NCBI GenBank assembly: GCA_013396655.1
Contig: WBMV01009264.1
Span: forward strand, 62,001-126,000
Reading direction: 5' to 3'
Length of the DNA stretch: 64,000 bases
From: Campylorhamphus procurvoides
Taxonomy: Eukaryota > Chordata > Aves > Passeriformes > Dendrocolaptidae
The notes beneath the pieces are model-generated. The model saw nothing but the letters and a program-made list of their open reading frames with translations. It did not search any database and was not told where the DNA came from. The translations under genes and the position numbers were made by a program. Below, piece by piece: positions 49,132 to 58,560 of this stretch. Numbering within the stretch: position 1 is the stretch's first letter; the number at the start of each line of letters is the position of its first letter.

Positions 49132-52100
49132 GTAAGGCTGAGCCCCCTCGGTGACATGCAGAGCATGTCCAGGCACAGGTCAGACCCGACATCCTTCACA
49201 GCTGCTTTCATTCCAGCACACTGGGGAAGAGCCTGTGCATTTGCAGCTACAAGTGAAAAGAAAAGGTAGCTCTGTGTGATGTGGAGCAGCTCAAGGGCTC
49301 CAATAAAAGAGCTGAAGTTTACAGGCTGAGTTACAGAGGGGAAAAGAATCAAAGTTGCTTTTTTTTTGTTTTAAACACTTTTTTTATCCATTAAATGGAG
49401 GATCTTGGGGGAAGGGGAAGAATATTTCTACTAGCTGAAAAAAATGAGGGTTGAAGTCAGTAGAGAAGTGCTTTTTGCCAAGTGGAATGATATCAAAGCT
49501 TTCGTATTCAAAGTATTTTTTTTTCTGATTTGGTTTGGTTTTGCCTTTTAGAGTGGTGAATGCAATTTACCCTGCTTGTCTAAAATTAGTGCTGTATTTT
49601 TATACAGCAACCTATGGGCTCTACATGGAGATTTCTCATAGGGAGTAAAATATATTTCATCTAAATTTGGGAGCTTGAAAACTAATAAAAATAGTGGATG
49701 CATCGGCTGAGTGGTGAGTTTTCCATGTTTGACTCTCCACTGTTCTGGTTTGCAGTTGAGATGGTTTCTTTTCTAAAAGACCCAGGACTCTGCAGCTGCC
49801 CACAGAACCACGTGGAACGTGTCCTGTGTGGAGTGGCTGGCATGGCTCAGGACCTGGTGTACGTGCTCCATCCTGGATGTCTGGAATGTTTAGTCATTGT
49901 CCTTGTCTGCTGCACTTAGACTTTCCATTACTGGTGGTCTGTGGATCCCAGCTGGAATAATTAAAGAACTGGAAACCCAGTGTGAGAGGTGCCTTTCCAG
50001 ATGGTCACTCACCGAGGGAGACTTGAGCTCAGCAACTCTGAAGCTTTGAGCTTTCCATCAAGTTTTGTTAGATTTGGAGGAAAAAAACCATTATCCTTTA
50101 GAACTTGAGGGCAGTTAATCCCACAAAACAACAGCAGGAAAGGGTAATCATGAAAATCTCTGCACTGGGTACCCTGGGATTGTGTGGACTGAGAAGAAAA
50201 GTACTCTGAAAAAGACAAAGCCACCCATGGATGTGTCCTTGGGCAGAAAGCACAGAGCACTCCTGCAGGGAGTGGAAAAGCTGGAGGATCCCTAGGACTC
50301 ATGTTTGCAGCTCTGTGTATTCAGTTTGTTTCCTTCTGTAATGGTCATAGAATCACAGAATCACACACTGTTTTGGGTTGGAAGAGACCTTAAAGTTCAT
50401 CCCATTCAATGCCTTGCCGTGGACAGGGACACCTTCTACTAGCTCAAGTTTCTCCAAGCCCTATCCAACCTGGCCTTGTACACTCCCAGGGATGGGGCAG
50501 CCACAGCTGCTCTGGCCAGCCTGTTCCAGGGCCTTGCCACCCTCACAGGGAAGGATTCCTTCCCAGTATCCCATCTAACCCTGCCCTCTGGCAGTGGGAA
50601 GCCATTCCCCTTGTCCTGTCCCTCCAGGCCCTTGTCCCAAGTCCTTCTCCAGCTCTCCTGGAGCCCCTTTAGGCATTGGAAGGGGCTCTCAAGTCTCCCT
50701 GGAGTCTTTTCTTCAAGTGAACATCCCCAGCTCTCCCAGGCTGGCTCCAGAGCAGAGGGGCTCCAGCCCTGTGATCAACTTAGTGGCCTCCTCTGGATTA
50801 ATTTCAGCAGGTCCATATCTTCCTTATATTGGTCATTCCAGTGGGATGCAGCACTGTGGGACAAGCAGACTGCAGCTCCCCAGTCAGGTTTGTAGGTCTG
50901 TTCCCCCTGGTCCCACCCTCCAGGCAGAACCATGGAGGTGCTGGCACAGGGAAGACTGTGTTTCTCAACCTGGAGGCTGCATTTCTGACCTCCAAGGAAT
51001 CCTTTCTGGAGCGATGAGGAGGCCTATACTGGGAGCTCAGCTTGAATGTCCCAGTGGGTTCTGACACATGCTGGTCACATCACACTGATCCCTGCCCAGG
51101 GCTGTGCACCCACAGTAGCTGCCCTGCCCTCTGTGTGCAGCTCAGGTGTGTTTGTGCTGCTGCTGCCACCCAAATGTCCAGCCCAAGTAACTGAGGAAAG
51201 CTGGCTTAAATAAAGCTCAGTTTGCTCCACTGCCAGGAAAATGGCAGGAGCTTCTTTGCCTCTCGCTGTGTTGGCTTGTAAGTGGGTATTGTCTGTGAAC
51301 TCGGGTGAATCAGCCCTTGGTCTCAAGTCAGTGACCATGGGCAGGAGGATATCTGCCATGGCGTGACCTCAGTTCTGGAACATGGGTATAAGAAATGGTC
51401 ATTTCCTATATAGGAAAGACAATTTTGGAATAACCAGGAAGCATCAGCAGACTGCCTGGAGCTGTGTGACTGGAAATAAGGGACCAAAGTTGAATGGAGG
51501 AGTGTGTAGTTTGAGCATCAGCAACATTTTTCTATTCTCATGATCTGTCAGGCTGTAGAAATCCCCCAAGGAGCATTCCCTGCCATGGGAATCAATTGAA
51601 ATGGAAATGGCAATTACATGTTTGAGAGGAATCACTCTCTGGCAGAGGGATGAGCCAGGCAGCACAGCACTTTTTCCTCTCTGATTTAGGTGTCTCATGC
51701 CCCTTCTGTTCTTTGCTTTTCCCCCTCAGACTGTGCACACCATGGCTGAAGGCTTCAGCTTGCTCAGAGAGTTGCAGGAAGGCTTCTTCCCAGCTCATCC
51801 CAGTCTGGCTGGTACGAAGGGCAGACTCAGTCCAGATGAGCACAGTCCATGCTGCTGGCAGTGGTGGCAGTGCTGGGAGCTGCTCTACCTGTGCCAGCAG
51901 GACCTGGTGTCAGCTAGAACCCATCCTGCCAAAGCCCAGGCTTGGGCTCCTGCCCGAGGAGGAGCTGAGCAGTGTGGTGGGAGCTCTGAATGTGCTGAAG
52001 TGGGGCTTTGGGGGAGAAAAGCCATTTCTAAGCAGTGCAAATGAGTTGGCGAGTTGCTTTGTTTTCCTTTGGCTGTTGTATTGGATGTTTGTGGTTGGAT

Positions 52101-53582
52101 AAGAGCTTGGCTTTGCCTTCTGCTGCATCTCCCAGTGAAGTTGGAGTCCTGTGTTTAACATCACAAACTCTTGCCACAGGGAAAATTACTTACAGGGAGA
52201 AATCTCTTATCTGAAGTCACATCTTTGTTAGTCATCAGCTTTTTCATACTGCCTTTGATAGTCTAGTGAGAAAGAAACAGTTTCTGTCGTAAAGGATAGG
52301 TTCTGTGGTTTTTCCAGACATGAAAGACACTCTGGAAAATTACTGTCTTCCAGTAAATATTGTCGATGAATAAAAAAGAACAAATTCATTGGCAGATTTT
52401 CTGTAGATTTTCTTTTGTTTTCCATGTCGTTCTTCAAACTTTATGTTGTTTCCATTGGAAGCTCCGACTGGGGCCATGATATACAGTAAATTACAAGTGC
52501 TGGCTGCAGCAGGAATGAGCATCTTTTGGATTTGGCTTTCTAACCAGAAAAGAAAGAGAGCAGCTGCTCTCAGTGATTCCTTGTTTTCTGTCTCTGCGTT
52601 CACCCTGCTCCACACTGGTGCATGTACCATGTAGTGAGAGGTCCTGTGTGGGTAGTGAGGATGCCACTTCCTCACCCTGCCAACCCTCCCAGCTCCTTGG
52701 AAACTACTTCTAATGTAAACATTATAGAGATATTGCTCAGCACTGCTAATTTATCACTTCTACCAGATGGGTAGTAAGTAGCCTATTAACATTCACAAAG
52801 TGAGGGTCCAATTCCTTCACATTTCTAAACACATCACCCTGGGATTCCTAAGATTTATGGCATGTGGTTTTCCCATGTTCCAAGCCCCTTTGTAGGGCCT
52901 TTGGGCTCTCGGAGGTGTGTGGTGCCCGACTTGCAGGGGCTGTAAGTGGGCAGCAGAGAATACCCTGCTCGAGGGGGTTTGGGGAAGGGAGCACAAGTTT
53001 GAAGGAGGTCAGTCTGTCAGAGTTTGAACGCAGTTATTTCATTCATTTTGATCCTGTGTGCAAGATCCAAACTATTTTGAGACTCCTAGGTATTCTGATA
53101 TTCCATTGTGGCTGAAGTGGGGATAAGGACAAATGCACACGTTTGTGGTGCAGAAATGAGGAGGTTCATACTCTGTACTCCTTGTAGGTATGTTAGAAGG
53201 TGAGCAGGTTTTTGAGCCCAGTTCTCTACCTTCAATATTACCATTTTCCTAACAACACCCCTCTCTCTCCAGCTCACTTTTTTTCTTCCCCTCCCCCAAA
53301 TCCCAAGCCCCTTTGTCTGCCCCACAGAACAACTTCTCTGTCTTTATGGGATAATTAGTGTGGACAATTGCTGCTTTTCCCATTGGGTTTGAGGTGCAGT
53401 GAGCCATGAAGGAATCTGTAATGACATGAAAAGTCACTGGAGGCGTGGATGGTGGCTGAATAGCAACAGTTACCTCTCTGAATAGATTAAATTAAAAAAA
53501 ATAAAGCTTTGTGTTCAGTTGGGGGAAGGGAAGATTCACTGAATCTTTTTGTACATGACAATGTGGTTTTGTATCTCGGCAG
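49132..53582 (+). other. EXD3 intron 2 (4.45 kb)
   Basis: It starts GTAAGG and ends TTTTGTATCTCGGCAG, a rather weak acceptor with few pyrimidines. It contains one antisense CR1 copy at 50346-50870. The rest (49132-50345 and 50871-53582) shows no gene. An exon-like piece at 51730-51811 is discussed under the rejected items. Confidence 0.8.
50346..50870 (-). mobile_element. CR1 LINE 3' fragment (group A), antisense, intact tail
   Basis: It opens with CATAGAATCACAGAATCACA, the reverse complement of a multi-unit CR1 tail, then GTTTTGGGTTGGAAGAGACC, GGGATGGGGCAGCCACAGC and CCTGGAGCCCCTTTAGGC, and reaches GAGCAGAGGGGCTCCAGCCC before fading near 50870. It is antisense to EXD3 and lies upstream of exon 3. 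Confidence 0.93.
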
Positions 53583-53750
53583 CTCAAGGAAGAAATCAGG
53601 CGGGGCTTTGCCGGACTGGAGGACCCTTTGGCAGGACTCCTGGCCATGCTGGAGAGCAGCAGTGATTGGAAGGGGAAAGGGCATTCCCTGGGATATTACA
53701 TCACCTCGGAGCTGCAGCTTTGGATAAAAGAGCATCCTGCTGGTCCACAG
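53583..53750 (+). CDS. EXD3: EXD3 coding exon 3 (codons 35-90)
   Basis: The 168-base exon is in phase 0 at both ends and ends CCACAG before GTTAGA. It encodes 56 residues starting LKEEIRRGFAGLEDPLAGLL and including a YYITSELQLWIKEHP segment near the end. The human protein has LREEAWRGFAALDDPLAGLL followed later by an LQCWLQAQP-like segment at the same positions, so identification is firm. The fold appears all-helical. EXD3 as a family carries a DEDDy-type 3'-5' exonuclease domain and a C-terminal Mut7-C domain; neither is in this exon. Skipping this exon would keep the frame. Confidence 0.93.
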
Positions 53751-54977
53751 GTTAGAAGAGAGTCGAGAGACAGGAGAGAGCAATTGTTTTAATGTGCTTT
53801 AAGTCTCTCCAATTTCACTTTATCCCATAGTCCAGCATCTTCTCTGTAGCCTTATACACAGTGTGACAAGTGTGAAACTCATACTATGTTGTTATCTGTG
53901 GCATGCTGGCCTGAAAATGAAATCATATTGGAAGCTGTGATGCCAAGCTCTGTTTCCCCTCCCAGGTTGGGATTTCCATGCCTCCAGATCAAACCGCTTT
54001 GATCGAGCATTGGGCTTGCAGCCTTTCATTGGGCTTGCAGGAGGCTGGAGGCTCTTCCACTGGAACTCACATCCCTGCTGTTCAGGATAAACCCAGTTGC
54101 AGTAATCTGCTCTGTGTGTTCTTCCAGTTCTTCAAATAGAAGCCAGTTACTGTAGGATTGCTTAACTCCTGTCATATGGTGGGAACGCAGAAAATGGGAA
54201 CAGTCTGCCTTTTCAGCAGCTGAATGATTAGTTCTGTAATGTTGGGTCATCAGATTATACTTCCTGATGTTTACCATTCCTTCTGCCTTCAGATGTTCTG
54301 ACCTACTGAGATTTTCTCTTTTCTGTAAGCCTATGGCTCTGAACTGCAGGATACTTTTATATTTGCATTGCTTCCTTTCCTATTTTTCCAAATAGCTCTG
54401 GTTGGATGTTGAGCTCTGCCTTTACAGGATCTGCAAAGTGCAGCAAAGTGCTACTGGCACTGAAATTCCTGTGCCATGAGTGAATGATCATGTGGGAACA
54501 CAAGGATTAATACCTGTGTCTGTGCATCTTTTGATGGTGCTTTTGCTATTCCTGCCCTTATTGCACCCAGGGGCAAGCCTGGGAATGAAATGGAATTCTT
54601 ATGCCTGATAGGTGAGATCTCCCTTGAGGGGAGTCACTGGAATCAAAGATTTTTCTGCTGGGAACTAGAGAGGAGAATTTCTGAAGAGCTATGTTAGTTC
54701 AGAGGGCATTTTTCCAGTTTCAGATTTTACTTGCACAAGGCCATATCCCTTCTCCAGAATAATCCCATAAACTTTTCATGTTTTTAAATTGGATGCTGTG
54801 AAAAAACCGTGTTTCATATTGTTCTGATTTCTGCTAGCAGACTCCGTGGGGAAATCGGACAATGCCTTCCAAAGGAATGGGCTTACTCTGTTTAAACAAG
54901 CTGCGTTTCCAACTATCATTGAATCACAGCCATCTTTATGAAACCTGTGTTTGATTTTTGCTTTGGTTTTTTGGAAG
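53751..54977 (+). other. EXD3 intron 3 (1.2 kb)
   Basis: It begins GTTAGA and ends GCTTTGGTTTTTTGGAAG. The acceptor is unusual in having GGAAG rather than a pyrimidine followed by AG. No repeat or gene is recognised inside. Confidence 0.85.
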
Positions 54978-55145
54978 TCTGGCATCGAGCTGAAGAAGCT
55001 GCAGGCCCGTGTGCTCGGAATCCTCTCCCAGTGCCCAGCTAATCTGCTTGACCCCCTGATCAGCATTTACCAGCTCCACACAGCAGACCGGAACTATTTG
55101 CTTGAACACGTCAGTCATCTTTATCTCAAGGGCAGTTACAAAGAG
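54978..55145 (+). CDS. EXD3: EXD3 coding exon 4 (codons 91-146)
   Basis: Another 168-base phase 0-0 exon, encoding 56 residues that begin SGIELKKLQARVLGILSQCP and include LLDPLISIYQLHTADRNYLL and a final LKGSYKE before the donor GTGGGT. Human EXD3 has LKQLQARAVKVL and SIFQLQDADRSCLL-like segments at the corresponding place. The end (GSYKE) corresponds to the human GRFRE, after which the protein continues with EAATLG-like residues; the exon for these was not found before 64000. The N-terminal region is probably a helical repeat scaffold; its molecular role in birds is not established. Confidence 0.93.
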
Positions 55146-55772
55146 GTGGGTCATGTCTTTCAAATAAATTTACCTTCCAGCTCTCTGCGAATGTCTGTGT
55201 CCTTTTTTTGGATGCATTTCAATGTGAGCTCTGTTTCAGCCCAGCAGCTGCTCTCTGTGAATGCTGCAGCTTAGCAGGCTCTTCCCATGCAGGGAGCTGT
55301 GTTCAGCCTCAGCTTTTCTGCTGGCTGAGTACAGAATGCCAGGGAATCCTCCCTCCACTCCTTTTCTGACCTTTGAAAGTAATAGGTGAATAGGGTTTAA
55401 TTTGGAGAATATAAGGGATGGTTGTGTTGTTTTTTGTTTTCCTTGTCCTTAGCAAGAAAAGAAGAGATTTTAGTAGCTGGTCACAGACCTGTGCCATCTC
55501 CAGCCTGGCTGCAGCCAGAGGCCTTGAAAAACAAGCTGTTCCCACTTGATTGCCTCAACCTCAGTTCTCAGTTGGAGGAGTTTTGAAGCCTCTTTACCAC
55601 TGAGGCTCATATTCAAACTCTGTAACTGCTCCTGTGTTTGAGTCTGGGTGTCTGACACAGGCAGGAGTTCACCACACCCAGTGGTTCCAGCACTGCAGCA
55701 TCACGGACATGCCTTGGTGGCCCTGTGAGTTCTCATGTTCTCATGAGCAAACTATAAAAGTGCCAGTGCTTT

Positions 55773-55985
55773 AGATGAGAACTTAGGGAGGAATCCTTCC
55801 CTGTGAGGGTGGGCAGGCCCTGGCACAGGTTGCCCAGAGAAGCTGGGGCTGCCCCATCCCTGGAAGTGTCCGAGGCCAGATTGGATGGGGCTTGGAGTAA
55901 CCTGTCTAGTGGAAGGTGTCCCTGCCCATGGAAAGGGGGAGGATTGGGTGATCATGAAGGTCCCTCCCAACCATTCTGTGATCTT
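55773..55985 (+). mobile_element. CR1 LINE 3' fragment (group A)
   Basis: AGGAATCCTTCCCTGTGAGG, GGCAGGCCCTGGCACAGG, GGGCTGCCCCATCCCTGGAA and TCTAGTGGAAGGTGTCCCTG lead to CCCAACCATTCTGTGATC. It lies 628 bases after EXD3 exon 4, in sense orientation, opposite to the copy at 50346. Confidence 0.92.
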
Positions 55986-56809
55986 TCTGTTTTAAAGACA
56001 GAAACTATAGGTGTGTTTTTCTCCAGGAAGGTGGTTCACTTGGATGGTGTAGAACAACTTGATATTGTTTAGCAAAAGGAAAATCTCAAATAGCATTATT
56101 AAAAATCCTGTTCTTCAGAAAAGCTAAATTCCTAAGTGAGATCCTGGAATTCCATTCTTGTTGATTTCTTTAAATACTGAAACAAAGATATTTTGTGTTT
56201 GGTTCAACATTCCCAGGTAGCTGCTAGAGACTTACTCATTTGCTCAAAAAGTTTTTGAATGTGAGTGTTTGACAATTGTAACAGAAATTTGACTATATTC
56301 AAGTGAGATTTTTAAGTTCGTAGCTCCAAAGATATTTGTTGTTTTCATTAGAAGTACAGTTCTTTCTAGATCTGGTTTTGGAAAGCTCTAAATTGTTTTT
56401 TGTGGAATTGTTTTTCTGTGCTTTCTTCTACAGCAGAGCTCATTTAGTGCTCATTTCCAGTGTGAAGAACAGGAAACCTCAACATCTTCTCACTCTCAGC
56501 CATAACTTTCTTCTAGTTTTGTTTTGTTTTTTTACCAGCAGGATGAATAGAATTATCTTCAAAAATAACAGGAAATCATTTACTGCCCTTGGGAACTGAA
56601 CATACCTGGAGCTCAGGCTCTGAGTTCTGCAGTGGGCTGTGGGTGACTGTCCATCCTGCTCTTCCCCATGTGAAGCAGATTCACATATAGGATTTTTTTG
56701 CTCTTCAGTCTCTCACCTGAAAGGACAGAAACTCATGGAAATCCTGTCTGTCATTATTTATTTTCTTGCTGTGTTTGCAATAAGACACCAGGCATTGTAC
56801 AGGTCAGTA

Positions 56810-57118
56810 CTTAAAGGGGCTTATAAAAAAGAGGGAGAGCAACTTTAACATGGGCAGAGAATGATAGGACAAGGGGGAATGGCTTTAAACTAAAAGAGGA
56901 GAAATTTAGATTAGATGTTAAGAGGAAATTCTTGGCTGTGAGGGTGGGCAGACCCTGGCACAGGCTGCCCAGAGAAGCTGTGGCTGGAAGGGTCCAAGGC
57001 CAGGTTGGACAGGGCTTGGAGCAACCTGGTCTAGTGGAAGGTGTCCCTGCCCATGGCAGGGGGTGGAATGAGATGGGCTTTAAGGTCCTTCCAACCCAAA
57101 CCATTCTGTGATTCCAGG
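56810..57118 (+). mobile_element. CR1 LINE 3' fragment (group A, variant)
   Basis: The 5' half (GGAATGGCTTTAAACTAAAA, AATTTAGATTAGATGTTAAG) differs from the commoner group A body and resembles the copy at 63612. The 3' half is standard (GGGTGGGCAGACCCTGGCAC, TCTAGTGGAAGGTGTCCCTG, AACCCAAACCATTCTGTGAT). A CCCCATCC-type block after GCTGTGGCT is missing, a small internal deletion. Confidence 0.9.
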
Positions 57119-57844
57119 ATTTATTCTAGAGTAGATTATTCCCTTTGCCTGTGGTGTGCAAACCATGTATTTCCACACTTCTGCCCTGAGGGTTAAGGTT
57201 CCTTTCCCTCATGGAGGTTTTGGAGAAAGTTTCTTTTGGCAAATGAGATCCCAGAGCTCCCTGGGGGTGGCCATGGCAGTAGTCTGTTTCTGAAGTGCCT
57301 CTGGCCCTCCCTAATGGCTGTTTTTTGTGGAGCAGGTTGGAGGCTGAGCGGGTTCAGGGCACTGTGGGAGGGCAGGGGTGGCACACGGGAGTCCCCAGCT
57401 GTGCCCGGGCAGTGCCAGGCCTGGGGACGAGGGCACAGGTGGAAGGTGACACAGTTCTGGTTCAGCAGCACCTGCTGGGGAGCACCACCAGTGGATGGCA
57501 CTGGTGCTCCCAGGATGCAGGAAAACAGGTGGGTACGGGGACCTGGGAAAAGCAGGGACATGTGAGTGGGTTTTTGAGGTGTCTGGGCTGTTTGGGGTTT
57601 TATCTATCCTTTTGTGAATGGAGTGTGCAGCTGCTGGAGGAGTGCTGGGCACTGGAGCAGAGTGAGGGGCTCCCAGCTCTGCTCACATGGCCCCCACAGC
57701 GTGGGGAGACAGGAAGGTTTGGTATTCCCATTCAGGGAGTTCCTGGTGAAATGCAGCAGTTTTGTCCCCTTCCCAGAATCCCTCTGAGGCCAGCCATGGC
57801 TCCATGTGCCCTCCATCAGTGGTGCCTGAGCCTGGCCATGCTGT

Positions 57845-58055
57845 GGTACGGGAAGAGCACTGGGTGCTGAAGGATGCAGTGCGGGATGCATTCTGGGGGA
57901 CACGGGGTGGGAAGGGCTCAGGGTGCCAGGGGATGTGGTTGGGAACGGTTCTGGGGGACACAGGGTGGGAAGGGCTCTGGGCTCTAGGGGATGTTGTATG
58001 GGAAGGGCTGTGGGGCGCCCAGGGTGGGAAGGGCTCGGGGTGCGGGGCCGGGACA
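57845..58055. repeat. GC-rich minisatellite, period 58-59 bp, about 3.6 copies
   Basis: The marker GGGTGGGAAGGGCTC recurs at 57905, 57963 and 58022, and a degenerate unit (ACGGGAAGAGCACTGGGTGC) precedes it from 57845. Units share GGGGGACAC and GGGATGTGGT-like blocks and a G-rich, C-poor strand. The unusually long open frames on both strands here come from the low-stop composition and the repeat. Confidence 0.85.
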
Positions 58056-58249
58056 ATGCTGGGATTCAGCAGACCGGGGGTAATGCAGCGCGAGCGGGGC
58101 TGCGAGAGGCCCTGAATAGGCCAGGCTGTGCTGGAGAAGAATGAGGGGTAGGCAGAAGGCAAGCTAGTGTTTCATGGTCATCTTATGTTACACTTCAGCC
58201 TTTCAAAGAGTGTCTGGGGCTGGTTGAATGAACCTCTCTTGCACTGCGA

Positions 58250-58560
58250 ATGCGGGAGCCCCGAGACAAAGGGGACTCTTGTCACTCGCAGGCCCCTTTG
58301 GGGAATAAAAGCCATTGTCACATGAACAGGGGCAGTCTGGCAGGCTGTGCATGCTTCAGTGCCCCATGATATCGCTAAGTCTCAGCAGAAATCACATTCA
58401 GGGCCCTGTCAGCTTTGATTAGCGGGGTCTCATGACTTAATGTGCTGCGATATTTCATGTCTAAGGGTGGCGGCTGTCTTTCTGGAGGATGAATGCCCTC
58501 TATTGTCCACTGAGTTATTTTATTTACATTTTTTAAACAGCTTATAAAGGTAAAAAGATA
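58250..58560. promoter_or_regulatory. Possible conserved non-coding element
   Basis: A non-repetitive patch immediately after the minisatellite region, with several CpGs, CAGCTTTGATTAGCGGGGTC, ATGTGCTGCGATATTTCATG and GTTATTTTATTTACATTT. Its mixed composition with homeodomain- and forkhead-like motifs is the kind seen in vertebrate conserved elements. There is no direct evidence of function in the sequence. Confidence 0.25.

Noticed and set aside
51730..51811. Exon-like segment after a strong pyrimidine tract and CAG, open in phase 0 (TVHTMAEGFSLLRELQEG...)
   Set aside because: It would leave the frame in phase 1, while exon 3 at 53583 needs phase 0. The donor GTACGA is weak, and the human protein joins the flanking segments directly. 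It could at most be a rarely used cryptic exon.
57295..58162. Long overlapping frames on both strands around the minisatellite
   Set aside because: Explained by GC-rich, stop-poor repeat sequence; the peptides are repetitive and unlike any family I know.
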